Origin: Eutrigla gurnardus
Taxonomy: Eukaryota > Chordata > Actinopteri > Perciformes > Triglidae
Length of the DNA stretch: 64,000 bases
NCBI GenBank assembly: GCA_963514095.1
Contig: OY741266.1
Coordinates: 7,158,522-7,222,521 of the forward strand
Direction: 5' to 3'
The position numbers and the translations under genes are program-made. Below the pieces are notes generated by a model. It had not been told where the DNA came from, searched no databases, and saw nothing but the letters and a program-made list of their open reading frames with translations. Numbering within the stretch: position 1 is the stretch's first letter; every line of letters begins with the position of its first letter. Below, piece after piece: positions 22,239 to 32,545 of this stretch.

Positions 22239-22925
22239 TGTGACCAGGTACTTTTCGGTGTAAAACCCAGAATAAACTGGAACCAGAGACTGAGTATAGG
22301 AAAATATATATTTTATTTTGTCTGCATAGACTCTGTAAACAACAAGACCATAGACTAACAAACTGAGTATACTTATAAATGAAAACAAATCAACAAAATA
22401 AAGCAAACAAAAAGTAACCAAGGTGGGGTAAACTGCACGCCGAGGGGGGTTAGCATAGAGTGCTGCCTAAATAAGGGACGTTGTCACCACTGCACACAAA
22501 ATCAACTAGTCCAGAGCTACCCCAATTTACTCATTCCCAGCATGCTAATGGGCCTTAACCACTACAACTACAACAAAACACCCACACAAGATGGCTACTC
22601 TATCTGCACTGCCCTCCTCGACATGGCCGAAAACCCCACAATGAAAATAATGAATGGCCCCAGTTAAGAAGTAAACTAACAATCTGAAAACATGGGAAAA
22701 ACAGTGGTTTGCAACTTCAGGTGGCTGGCTTATTTGCTGATATAAACAACCACTTCAAACAATTTGAATTCCCACCGAACATGCACAATCACAGGCACCT
22801 CAGCTGCTCTCACTCAGGTGAATCAATTAAAGTGAAGGGCCCAGGTGAGCTATCCGCCCCCTTTTATAGACTTTGGCCCTCTGCCTGGGTCCTAGTGCCC
22901 GACTCCTCTCTACCTCCCTGCCACA
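22239..22925 (-). mobile_element. Probable solo LTR
   Basis: The plus-strand ends are TGTGACCAGG (22239) and CCTGCCACA (22925), TG...CA. On the minus strand there is a TATAAAAGG box (about 22862) and an AATAAA-type signal (about 22312), giving U3-R-U5 on that strand. TATA directly flanks both ends (22235-22238, 22926-22929), a possible duplication but in AT-rich DNA. There is no internal coding region, so it is read as a solo LTR. Confidence 0.6.
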
Positions 22926-22929
22926 TATA

Positions 22930-25170
22930 CATACTTTTTTATGATATATAAAAATGATATGATATATTAATATGATAATTTATGATATGATTACACGAGT
23001 AAGAATCAGAGAACATGATACCTGCTAGGATGTGGTTCCTGATGTTATCGGGAATTGCTGCTGCTGCTGAATTTTATCTAGCTGAAACCACCAAAAATCT
23101 AAATGATCCCAAAAATTTTTGGAGAGTTGTGAGATCTGCCTCTGGTGCTATACCTGCTACTGAACTGCCAAATTTTTTGGTCAAAGATTCAGCTAACCTG
23201 ACTGACAAATGTGACATGTTAAATCATTTTAATGAACATTTTATCACAGCTGGGCACTTATTTGATTTTTCTAACAGTACTTCTAAAAGCACCGTTTTAT
23301 CTGATGAACCCTCTGTTGTAAGTCGTCTCCCTGTTGATTGTTCTTTTCATTTTGAACTTGTGTCTACTTCTGAGGTCTGTAGTGCGCTGAAGAACCTGGA
23401 TTCCAAAAAATCAGCTGGTCCAGATAGTTTGGATCCATTCTTCCTAAAGCTGGCTGCTGACTTCATTGCTGAGCCTCTAGCTTGTATTTTTAATCTAAGC
23501 CTCAGCACAAATAAACTCCCTAAAGTTTGGAAATCCGCTTTTGTCCTCCCATTGTTAAAAGGAGGCGAACCCTCAATTGTTAACAACTACAGGCCTATCT
23601 CCAAATTATGTATTTTAGCCAAATTATTTGAAAAATTGGTCTGTGATCAGTTGAAGGATTTTCTGGAATTGGAGAATATTCTCGATCCCCTTCAATCTGG
23701 TTTTAGGAAGCAGCACAGCACTGTTACTGCTGCCCTGAAAGTTCTAAATGATGTGTTTGAGGCGCTGGATTCGAAAAAGTTCTGTGTGGCTCTGTTTATT
23801 GATCTATCCAAGGCTTTTGATACTGTGGACCACAATCTCTTGCTACAAATTCTCCTCAAAAATGGTATTTCCAAACAGGCTGCCTCTTGGTTTGCTGATT
23901 ATCTGACAAATAGGACACAATGTGTTCAGATGGCTGGAGTAAGCTCCACCTTTCTTGAGGTAACTAAAGGTGTACCTCAAGGCTCAGTCTTAGGACCCAT
24001 CCTTTTCACAATCTACATAAATAATCTGTGTGCAAACATATCAAATGCCTCATACCATCTTTATGCAGATGATACTGTAATTTATTGCTGCTCTCGTTCG
24101 ATTGCTCAGGCATTTGAATTTTTACAGTCCGCCTTTGATGCTGTACAGGTTCGATTGGAGAAACTGAAATTGGTTTTAAATGCTGATAAATCCAAACTGA
24201 TGATTTTTTCAAAATCAGCTGTTCCCCTGGAAAATGTCCCTTCCATCAGAACTGTCCGGGTTGAAACTCTAGATTTGGTCACCAGTTATAAGTATCTGGG
24301 ATTCATTATTGATGATGCACTTTCATTCAAATTGCACATTAAAAATTTGATCTCTAAATTAAGGGTAAAGCTCGGTTTCTTCTACAGAAACAAATCATGT
24401 TTTTCACTCAGAGCTCGGACGTTTCTGATGTCAGCAACCTTCATGTCTGTCCTTGATTATGGTGATGTGGTGTATATGGCAGCTTCATCCAGCTGCCTCA
24501 AATCCTTAACTCCGGTCTATCACTGTGCGCTGAGGTTTATTACTGGCTGTAGTCGCCTCACCCACCACTGTGAATTATACGCAAAAGCTGGCATGCCTTC
24601 CCTCAATGTAAGACGCCATACACATTGGATGAACGTAGTTTTTAAGGCACTTCTTGGCCTGGCTCCGATATATTTATGCATGTTCCTTCAGAGAACTGGA
24701 AGCCGCTATGCCTTAAGGTCAAATGACATTCTGCACTTCACTGTTCCTCGAGCTCGGACTGAATCGGGAAAAAAAGCATTCAGTTTTGCTGCCCCTTCTG
24801 CTTGGAATGATCTCCAATCTGAACTGAGATTATCAGAACTTGTTTCATTGGAAACATTCCGCTCTATTTTAAGAAAACGTCAAAGGAAAACTTTTGAACA
24901 GTGCCTATGTTCTTAATTTGTTACTGTAAATATATCTTCTGCACTTTATTTGCCTATCGACTTGCACTTTAGTATTTGCTTATTCACTCGCACTTTAGTA
25001 CTGAATATTTTAATGTTTTCATGTTTGTTTTTTTGCTGCTTGTTTGTTGTTGTCTGTCTGTCCTGATTGTCATGACGTGTGCTGCTGCCTTTCTTGGCCA
25101 GGTCACCCTTGTGAAAGAGGTCTTGATCTCAATGGGTTTTTTATCTGGTTAAATAAAGGTTATAGAAGGG
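22930..25170 (+). mobile_element. 5'-truncated LINE (jockey/L2/Rex1-like)
   Basis: Contains the RT ORF (23015-24916) and a 3' UTR with repeated GCACTTTAGTA motifs, ending TTGGCCAGGTCACCCTTGTG... GGTTAAATAAAGGTTATA (about 25095-25165). This tail is common on teleost LINEs. The endonuclease is missing, i.e. it is 5' truncated. Its 3' end sits inside the minus-strand DIRS gag frame, so it is younger than that element. 22930-23010 is AT-rich with no coding. Confidence 0.85.
23015..24916 (+). CDS. LINE reverse transcriptase (endonuclease missing)
   Basis: A 633-residue uninterrupted frame. N-terminal YYLA-type lead (EFYLAETTKNLNDPKNFW), then RT blocks: SAGPDSLDPFFLKLAADF, VVKNYRPIS-like VNNYRPISKLCILAKLFEKL, LDPLQSGFRKQHSTVTAAL, VALFIDLSKAFDTVDHNLLL (catalytic Asp), KGVPQGSVLGPILFTIYINN, YHLYADDTVIY (catalytic YADD), YKYLGFIIDDALSFKLHI. 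The C-terminus carries the usual LAPIYLCMFLQRTGSRYALR and PSAWNDLQSELR blocks. RT of this kind primes on nicked target DNA, but without the endonuclease half this copy is not autonomous. The long open frame suggests a young insertion. Clade (jockey, L2 or Rex1-like) is judged by eye. Confidence 0.87.
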   Translation: MIPARMWFLMLSGIAAAAEFYLAETTKNLNDPKNFWRVVRSASGAIPATELPNFLVKDSANLTDKCDMLNHFNEHFITAGHLFDFSNSTSKSTVLSDEPSVVSRLPVDCSFHFELVSTSEVCSALKNLDSKKSAGPDSLDPFFLKLAADFIAEPLACIFNLSLSTNKLPKVWKSAFVLPLLKGGEPSIVNNYRPISKLCILAKLFEKLVCDQLKDFLELENILDPLQSGFRKQHSTVTAALKVLNDVFEALDSKKFCVALFIDLSKAFDTVDHNLLLQILLKNGISKQAASWFADYLTNRTQCVQMAGVSSTFLEVTKGVPQGSVLGPILFTIYINNLCANISNASYHLYADDTVIYCCSRSIAQAFEFLQSAFDAVQVRLEKLKLVLNADKSKLMIFSKSAVPLENVPSIRTVRVETLDLVTSYKYLGFIIDDALSFKLHIKNLISKLRVKLGFFYRNKSCFSLRARTFLMSATFMSVLDYGDVVYMAASSSCLKSLTPVYHCALRFITGCSRLTHHCELYAKAGMPSLNVRRHTHWMNVVFKALLGLAPIYLCMFLQRTGSRYALRSNDILHFTVPRARTESGKKAFSFAAPSAWNDLQSELRLSELVSLETFRSILRKRQRKTFEQCLCS

Positions 25171-25853
25171 GGAAGGAACCTGGAGCCCATCGATGGAGCA
25201 GGGACTGCACTTCCCAGAGTCCTGTGGGGCATGACCTCGGCGTGGAATGCAGAAGCGGGTGCCGAGCCAACGTTTGCGGAAGATGGCCCCGGGTTGTTTA
25301 TGTTAGTTGGCGGGGGAAAGGCGTTGTTTTCCAGCGATTTGATCCTCGCGTTCATTACATTGAATGAGGCTGTCACTTCCTGGAGGGAAGACAGGATGGT
25401 TGCTTCAGCTGAGGGGCCCGGATCCAATTTCTTCGATCTTTTTGAGCGGATATCGTCCGCTGGTCTGGGAGAAGCCACCTGATGAGCGGAGCGCTTCTTT
25501 GCTGGGGCTTTCCCTTTCCCTTTAGGAGGGAGGCTGCTTGGATTACCGGTGGATGCGCTTAATTCTGGGGCCTCTGCATTGTTTCCTTGACTGAGGAGGT
25601 AATCGAAGAGTTCCTCGTGACTAAGGCCTGATGGAACTGAGATGTTGCGGCCGTAACGCTCTTCGAGGATGCGGTGCACTGGCCATCCGGCAAGTCGTTT
25701 AAGGTTTATGCGGGAGCTACGGCGCGGACGGTGGGCGTCCGATTTGTTTCCAGAGTGGACTTCGATGGCCTGAGCCTGGGTCTCCGAGATGAAACCCAGT
25801 TCTCCTCCTGAGGACCGGGAGTCACTCTCAGAGTCTGAAACGGCAGCAGACAT
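25168..25853 (-). pseudogene. DIRS/Ngaro gag, N-terminal part
   Basis: From ATG at 25853: an acidic, Ser-rich start (SDSESDSRSSGGE), a basic stretch, VHRILEERYGRNISVPSGLS with HEELFDYLLSQG, then a Lys/Pro-rich linker (KGKGKAPAKKRSAHQ), and a short helical block ILSSLQEVTASFNVMNARIK. The frame ends where the LINE 3' tail begins at about 25168. The rest of gag lies at 21837-22215. Confidence 0.7.
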
Positions 25854-26310
25854 TGCGATCGAGGTAAGCTATTATTCGCATGAGCAGAGATGAGTTTGGA
25901 CGAAGTTGACAGCAGTAATGACGTGCAGCAGAGGCAATGACAGCCAAAGGGGGGACACGGGAAATGTCATAGCTTAAATAGACCGCCAAATAGGGAGGAT
26001 GTGAATGGGAGAAGATTATTGGACTATGAGGTATGTCACATGATTATGAAGGCGCAGCTTGAGTTGTCTGCCTGAACTAGCTCGCAGGCTTCGCTCCATT
26101 TAATAAAGAAGTAGTAAAAGTTTGGAAGTAGAAACAGTGAGGAAGGAGCTTTTAACTTAAAAAATTTAATAAAAGAGTAACAAGGATGAAGGAAAGAAAA
26201 AGGGGAGAGAGAAGAGCAAGACCGCAAGAGCAAGAGGGCAAGAGCACTACGACTGTAAACACGCAGCTTTATGCTGACCGAAAGGGAAGTGTCCAGGGAG
26301 CACACGTTCA

Positions 26311-27030
26311 GGTTAGAGTCCGAAATCTATATGATTAAACTGTTATGAATGCGATCCTACAACTATCATACGCTTGAAAAAATAATCTAGCCATTATGGA
26401 CAAAGCTCGTACCTTGAATCACATTGCAAATAACAACAGAATCATGTAGAAGAAAATGAAACATTAGTTATCAACATTTCTTTGTATAACCAGTTTGAAT
26501 GAACCCTCTTGATAGAGTTGAAAGGAAGTTTGTTTCAACATATTCAACCGTACACTCAATCAAGCTAGTCTCATGTAAATTGATTGATACGCACGTCTTT
26601 GTATGTCGCTATGTATACGTCTGAATCGATATGTATTTGTTTCTCTTATGATATATTGAGGTGACCGGGAGATGATCCATTTTACCTCTGGCCACTTGAG
26701 GGCAGTAGAGATCTACGTGACTTTTGTGGATGAGTCACATTTTCTTAACTTCGCACTTCTAGGTCGCAGAAGCACCAGATTTAAATATGTCACAATGATC
26801 ACGCATTACATAATAATCACAAATCTAGACTTTATTTTGAAGCATCAATGATCACTTTCTTAACTTTGCTCCAAAAGTGGTCTTGACTGGCTCTAGGTAT
26901 TTCTGCTGCTACCTAAATATCTGCATGTGTGATTCATCATCTGAAACACAGCAGACTCCCCAATATGCATCTCGAAAAATAGTTGTAGCCTTGGGAAGTG
27001 TCCTGGGAGGAAGAAGGAGGGCGTAATCTT
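26311..27030. other. Non-coding, AT-rich; nothing recognised
   Basis: No coding homology, repeat boundary or RNA gene is evident between the DIRS leader and the cyb5r-like exon. Probable upstream region of the latter near its right end. Confidence 0.4.
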
Positions 27031-27370
27031 TAACTTGATCAGGGTGTTGCGGTTTGAGTGTCATATTAACCTGTCACCTTCAGCACCCTGGACAGTGCCG
27101 CAGAGGAGCCGCGGAGAGGCCGCAGTTGAGTGCGTCTGCGCTCAGAGCTTATTAGGACCTGATCTGCGTCACCTGGGAGACGCCACTGGGAGAAAGCTAC
27201 TCTCGCCACACAGAACCTTTTTCCCCTACCCTTTTCCCCTGATTTTAGAGTTGTTAAAGTATAGGAAATAAAGTATAACATTTTTTACCTGCAACTTCGA
27301 CTCCTCCTATATCCGCAACTTACACCCTGACTGTGGACTCTGGTTTCTCTGCATGTTACATGTTGGAACT

Positions 27371-27598
27371 ATGGATCAGAGCTGGATAGTCCCGGTGCTG
27401 GTAGCTGTGTCTGTGGTGGTAGTGACTGTGCTGTACTTCCTCCTGGGAGTAGAGAAGAAGCTTCCTGTCACTCTGCAGGATCCCACAGTCAAATATCTCC
27501 TTCAGCTTCTGGACAAACAGGAAATCAGCCATGACACAAAGAAGTTTCGGTTCGGCCTTCCCTCTGCAACTTACACAGGGCTCTCTGTGAAACAAAGG
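27371..27598 (+). CDS. NADH-cytochrome b5 reductase-like 5' exon (rest not in window)
   Basis: The frame starts MDQSWIVPVLVAVSVVVVTV, a hydrophobic signal-anchor (residues 5-26) as in CYB5R1-type membrane-bound reductases, then LPVTLQDPTVKYLLQLLDKQ and EISHDTKKFRFGLPSATYTG, a close match to the start of the FAD-binding domain of vertebrate CYB5R1/2/3. The second ATG (27371) is chosen over one at 27353 because it gives the family-like N-terminus. Homology ends at GLSVKQ, near where the family has GLPVGQH, at an AAAG|GTGTTA possible donor followed by a stop. No FAD/NADH-binding exons (RPYTP, GGTGITP) were found downstream. Family enzymes pass electrons from NADH to cytochrome b5; this piece alone cannot. 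Either distal exons lie outside the window or this is a broken or duplicated 5' end. Confidence 0.75.
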
Positions 27599-27889
27599 TG
27601 TTAATAAGTCTCAAGTCGTGTTTGTGATACTTTAAAGTCTAGTGTCTCTGAAGTTCTGTGCCCTTCTCACATTTGGAGATGTGTGGAGATGTTGTTGAGG
27701 CTTCAATTTATGAGTTCATAAATCTTCTAATCTGGAAGTTTTTGAGGCCGCAAAAAGGCCTCACATTCCTTTCAGGTCAGTCCAGTGATCTGGACATGAG
27801 TGTTATTTTGCCTGGAGTGAGGAGACTCTTGTCTGTGACTCTTCTCCGTGTCGTCCAATAGTTCATCCTCTGTTCGTTAATCAAATTAA

Positions 27890-28140
27890 AATCTGAGTGT
27901 GGAAGAAACGTGAAGCTGTTGCTCCTACATGGCTTAGGTCAATTAGTGGGTCCCATGCATTGTCAGTAACTTTTTCGATTTCTACATTCATTTGACCCAC
28001 CAAGGCTGGGGAAGGGTCATCAGGTTTCTCCAACAGCTGGATAGAGAGCTTGGACTTGCTGTACTGTGCCCACAACTGTTCTTCCTGCTAGCTCAATATT
28101 GTGATCAGTGGGATTTTGCACATCTATAACAAGGTAAGGT
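27890..28140 (-). pseudogene. Gypsy pol fragment (protease-RT spacer)
   Basis: The minus strand reads VIDVQNPTDHNIELAGRTVV and GTVQQVQALYP, then EKPDDPSPALVGQMNVEIEK and NAWDPLIDLSHVGAT, the spacer between protease and RT in fish Gypsy elements. Frameshifts are present and both sides are cut. Confidence 0.65.
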
Positions 28141-28380
28141 GAAACACCTCTCCATATCCTCCACCTCTTTTTTTTAATCGTATTATTATTATTATTATTC
28201 TTTTTTTTTTCTTCTTTCTTTTCCCCCCTGGGTAATGGGGGTGGGACTAGATAAGCCTCGGCTTCTCCTGCTTTCCCTTTCGGCCATGTGTATTCATGTT
28301 TACTGTGTGAGCAAGATGTGTGATGATGACTTAATGTACATGCCTGAAATAAACAAATAAATAATAATAATAATAATATC
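28141..28380 (+). mobile_element. LINE-like 3' end with simple-repeat tail
   Basis: A T-rich run, then GGGTAATGGGGGTGGGACTAG..., and a tail GAAATAAACAAATAAATAATAA expanding into (ATA)n at 28350-28378, the usual look of a short retroposed LINE 3' end in fish. No coding part remains. It lies between Gypsy and Tc1 pieces. Confidence 0.45.
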
Positions 28381-28429
28381 TTTAACAAAGTCTCACAAAA
28401 CTCAAGGCCTTCAGCCAACTGTTGGTTAA

Positions 28430-28719
28430 TGTCACGCCTGAAAAGAAATGTAGTGTCTTTTTTCAATGGCCATGTTCGCACTTTACTGTCAATCTGAACA
28501 GATGTATGTTTGGGCACGTTGACTCTCTCTCATCCTATCACAGTACCACGTTGGAATTCCTTGAGCTCCTGAGAGCGACCCATTCTTTCACAAATGTTTG
28601 TAGAAACAGTCTGCATGCCTAGGTGCTTGCTTTTATACACCTGTGGCCATGGAAGTGATTGGAGCACCTGATTTCAATTATTTGGATGGATGAGTGAATA
28701 CTTTTGGCAATATAGTGTA
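28430..28719 (-). mobile_element. Tc1-like element, 5' end only
   Basis: Reading inverted from 28719: TACACTATATTGCCAAAAGT, a Tc1-type terminal repeat, then leader sequence and the start of a Tc1 transposase (MGRSQELKEFQRGTVIG, from about 28585). The rest is missing. The leader matches 51173-51230 of the other Tc1 fragment closely (shared TTCCATGGCCACAGGTGTAT). Confidence 0.7.
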
Positions 28720-28865
28720 TTACAAACACACTTGATAAAGCTCATCAGCTCTGGGAAGAGAAAGGGCGTATGAAATATGAGCAAGTCTATGGTTAACCAG
28801 GAGCACTACTGGGCAAGTGACCAGAGTAACTGACTGTATTTCTTTACTGCTGGGAAACTATAGAC

Positions 28866-29483
28866 TAGGGGTTTCACGACTACCAATTTTAATTAGTTGA
28901 CATTTTTTTCAAAATAGTAAGTTGACTGGTCGTTATGTAACAAAGAGGGGTTCTTCTCAACAATGAAAACTGTATTGCAGATTTAAAACATTCCACTGTA
29001 ACACATGTAAAACTATACAGGATTACATTTGAAAATAAAAATAAATAGCCTAGCAATGTGGCTCTTATAAACAAAAGAACAGTGTTCGGCTGGCACCATG
29101 TCGGCTGGCACTGGGTTTCCATGACAACTGACGTATACACACAATAGTGTCGGCTGGCACCGGGTTTCCATGACAACGGACATTTATACACAACAATAGC
29201 CTACATATTTTATAACGCTAGAACACATCATTACATCTTGTTGTTAAATAAGAAAAGTAACTGGAATTACAGCCAAAACGCCATAGTGGTAACAAAAAAA
29301 ACAATTTAATCCAGTGCGCAACACTTTAGCTTACTACTTTTGCCGCTGCAGCTCAGCGCCACGGTCAGCGCTCCCTGCAGTAGCTGCCATTTTATCCACG
29401 ACTAGTTGACTGTTGCCTACAGCGCCGACTAATGTTGAGGGTAGTCGACTAATCGACTAGTCGACTAGATTGTGAAACTCCTA
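28866..29483. mobile_element. hAT-type MITE
   Basis: Ends TAGGGGTTTCACGA (28866) and, inverted, TAGGAGTTTCACAA (to 29483). Flanking octamers CTATAGAC (28858-28865) and GTTTAGAC (29484-29491) agree at six of eight positions, fitting an 8 bp hAT duplication. The right arm is GTCGACTAATCGACTAGTCG-rich. The interior has two copies of a GTCGGCTGGCAC...TTTCCATGACAAC unit (29099-29180). No coding. Confidence 0.65.
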
Positions 29484-29526
29484 GTTTAGACATAGATGTT
29501 TTGTAATAATTTGAATTAGTCACGTT

Positions 29527-29654
29527 GTGGTCCTGATGTCTGGACATATGTACAAGTGGACGGTGGTCCTGATGTCTGGACATCTGGACAAGTGGATGGT
29601 GGTCCTGATGTCTGGGCATCTGGACACGTAGACTGTGGTCCTGATGTATGTATG
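29527..29654 (+). repeat. 36 bp tandem repeat, about 3.5 copies
   Basis: Units start GTGGTCCTGATGTCTGGACA at 29527, 29563 and 29599, with a partial fourth at 29635. The later units differ at a few positions only. Confidence 0.9.
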
Positions 29655-31314
29655 TAGTCAGTGTTGTCCTGAACACAAATCTATCAGTATCATTCTGGAA
29701 TTATTGAGAAAAGCTCAAAATGCTTTCCTTATAATCTGCATAAATATTGGAATTCGTAATTTCAGTATGTGTGTAGTCAGGGATGTCCTGAATACAACCG
29801 TCAAGTCATTGTCTGAAAGAGTTGTTTAATTATGTTTTCAGCAACCCACAGAATGAAGAATTAAGACATTTCCTCACAATTAAGTGCCATATATAAGAGA
29901 CATAGACAATGTTTGTCCTTAATGTGAATAAAATCAAATTCATATATATATAAATATATTTTCTTCTTATAATATACAATTTGTTTAGCTTTTATTTTGA
30001 AACCGGATGTTGTCGCACTTGGTTCCTTCTGCTAACTTTGTAAAGTTCGACGCTCACTCCCGATCTGGGTAATCTGCATGCATTTAACATGAATGTGAGT
30101 ATATGGGTGCACTGCCATTTTAGTGTCGGCTGGCTTGACAATGGAGATTTGAGTGTCGGCTGGCTTGAATGCAGTCAAAAAACTTCTGATACACCTCAAT
30201 AGGTATGCCATCTTGTCCAGCTGTTTTCCCTGATTTAAAAGCTATAACATGCAGAAAAAAGTTCCTCCTCTGTAATCAAGCTTTCACATGATTTTTTTTT
30301 TGTAGTAGTTAACTATTTTTTCTTTAGATTGATTTCTGTGTTGAAGACTCTAGAAAAGTTTGGAACATTTCCCCACCTTCTCCATCCATTCTGCCCCTTT
30401 CAAGTCTTCTTGAAACTTCTTACAAGACGACTTTCTACTAGGTCGTGTATCTTTATTTCTTTTTCAAATCATTTAACTGGTCACTGGTTGCATCAACTGA
30501 ATTGTCAATACTACAGTCATTTTTTCGATTTCTGATGCTAGAGTAAGCAATAGTTGAGCGCCGGCCGTTGGTGGAGGGAAAAGTGCCCATGCCCTGCACA
30601 CATACACTGCAAACTAGAAAAAGGATATGAAATTATAATACAAAGTGCAAAACACACGCAATTATGAGACAGTGAAGTACAGGTGAGGGCCTAACCACCG
30701 CTGAATCCCCCACTCCTAGAACGGCTGCTGCGCCACTTGTTCCCATGATCTCCTAAGACAAAAAAAGGGTATGATCAATTCACAGCAACCATAAAAATCA
30801 CAACCAAAACTTTAAGCAATACAACTCTTGGGCAAAACAAAATTAAGAAAATATAGACAAATAATGTAAATTAACCTAACAAACAATGTAAATAAAACAA
30901 AACAGCAGTGGCAGTCTCTGTATGCTTATTGTGCAATACCCAATGGACGCTCACCACATGGGCGAGGGGGTTGCTATGGAGCAGGACCTACTAGAGCTTT
31001 GTACGCATCATCAGCCTGTTGCACCAGGGACCAGACAACAAGTGCAGCATAACGACGACTCATCAGTACGACTGGTATATATATTCCACCAAACAAATTA
31101 GAACCATGGAAGTAGGAGGGGCCATGAACAGTCTAGCCCTATGGCAAACCAGGAGGGACATTAAACCAGGGAGACAATTCCCTACTCACGGCATTCTGCC
31201 CAGGGTTCTTAAATTGACAGCCAGACAATTCGCTAAAACCAATTGTCGGGTCTATAGTAGGCTGAGGTGGAATTACTAGTGCCAGGTATCTGGGAATCTG
31301 TAGTCCCATTTGCT
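29655..31314. other. Non-coding; nothing firmly recognised
   Basis: No coding homology. The GTGTCGGCTGGC motif seen inside the neighbouring MITE recurs at about 30125 and 30155. The part 30930-31280 may be a worn 3' part of the Gypsy element that follows, but I could not assign it. Confidence 0.35.
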
Positions 31315-32545
31315 CTACTCCCTACTGTCACTGGCAAATGGTGAGGGTTTACCGGCCGTCTCTCGTGAAGACCTTCTTACCACCTCAGGTGAAACCATCT
31401 TAGTTCCTGCAGAGTGAAGCAATGGGTCCATGTCAGGTGGGGTCTGTGCTCTCACGGGCTGGGGGTCCTTTGGTTCAGTCACACGTCCGACCACCATCCA
31501 CAGGTCACACTCCTTGATGTCAGAGCTTGTCGTAACTGGATTAGGCCTAGGTACGGGAATTGGATGACTACCAGGAACAGATATAGGTTTAAGCATGATG
31601 TACCTCTGTCAGCCTATGTTGTGGGGTGACAGAATACACTACACCTCCTGGCTCAGGGGGTCTCACCTAGAAGACTTCATGGGTCCAGGCGTCCTGGATT
31701 CCTCTATGAGAGTGGTTCCGAAGGTAAACATGTCCTGTTGGCAACACCTGCCTGTCGGTCCACTCTCTCCTTCCGCTGGGCTGCAGCCTATTTCATCCTT
31801 TCCTGGGCGTTGTCCACTGCCACCTGCCATTGTCGCTGATGCTCCCGTACCCAGTCGCAGACTTGACCAGCAGTTGGTTCTTCCACCCAGGCTAGGAGGA
31901 AATCTACAGGCAGCTGAGGTTCACGGCCAAACATCAAGAAGAAGGGGGACTGACCTGTAGTTTGGTGTGGTGTTGTAGCTGAACAAAACCTGTTGGAGAT
32001 ACTCGGGCCATCTATACTTCTGGTCAGCCAACAGGGTGTGGAGGAGGTCATGAAGGGTCCTGTTAAAGCGCTTGTACTAGCCATTTCCTTGAGGGTGGTA
32101 GGGGGTGGTCCGAGACTTATTGATGCCGTATAAATCACACAATTGCATAATTATTGTGCTTTTGAAACTGCGGCCCTGGTCAGAGTGCAGTTGAGCTGCA
32201 TCTACATTCATGTTGCTGCATCCAGGGCGGTACCACACAGCGTAGTCGAATACCGCCACCTCAGCCACCCAACGGTGCTCTGTAGCCCCCAGTTTGGCAG
32301 TACTTAAATGGCTGAGGGGGTTGTTGTCAGTCCACACTATGCACCTGTGGCCCAGCAGGTACTCACGGAACTTTTGAGTCATGGCCCACTTCATGGCCAG
32401 AAACTCAAAAAAATGTAATTTTTTTCAGCAGGGTGGAGACTTCAGCTGGCGTATGCAATGGGCTGGACCTTCCCATCCTGCTCCTGGGATAAGACCCCCC
32501 AGACCATCATGACTTGCATCCACCTCTAAAATGAAAGGGAGGTTT
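31315..32545 (-). pseudogene. Gypsy pol fragment with internal deletion
   Basis: Right to left on the minus strand: RT end (EVDASHDGLGG, about 32525), RNase H with MKWAMTQKFREYLLGH, VWTDNNPLSHLSTAKL, RWVAEVAVFDYAVWYRPG (32394-32225). After CSNMNVDA the frame jumps directly into the integrase core QLHSDQGRSFKSTIIMQL, with YGINKSRTTPYHPQGNG (about 32185-32080), then TTGQSPFFLMFGREPQLPVD (about 31960-31905) and a pol C-terminus with VVRRSSRETAGKP (about 31370-31335). The zinc-binding and first half of the integrase are missing. Frameshifts are present; it is inactive. Confidence 0.85.

Larger units (their letters stand above)
19511..26310 (-). mobile_element. DIRS/Ngaro-type retroelement, interrupted
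   Basis: On the minus strand, from right to left: gag N-terminal part, gag C-terminal part, reverse transcriptase, RNase H and the start of a tyrosine recombinase. This RT + RNase H + tyrosine recombinase order without an integrase or aspartic protease defines the DIRS/Ngaro group. A solo LTR and a LINE (together 22239-25170) split gag, and a MITE cuts the recombinase. The region 25860-26310 is non-coding, with AAGAG-rich repeats, and is likely the element's leader. The left end after the MITE is not identifiable. Confidence 0.82.
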
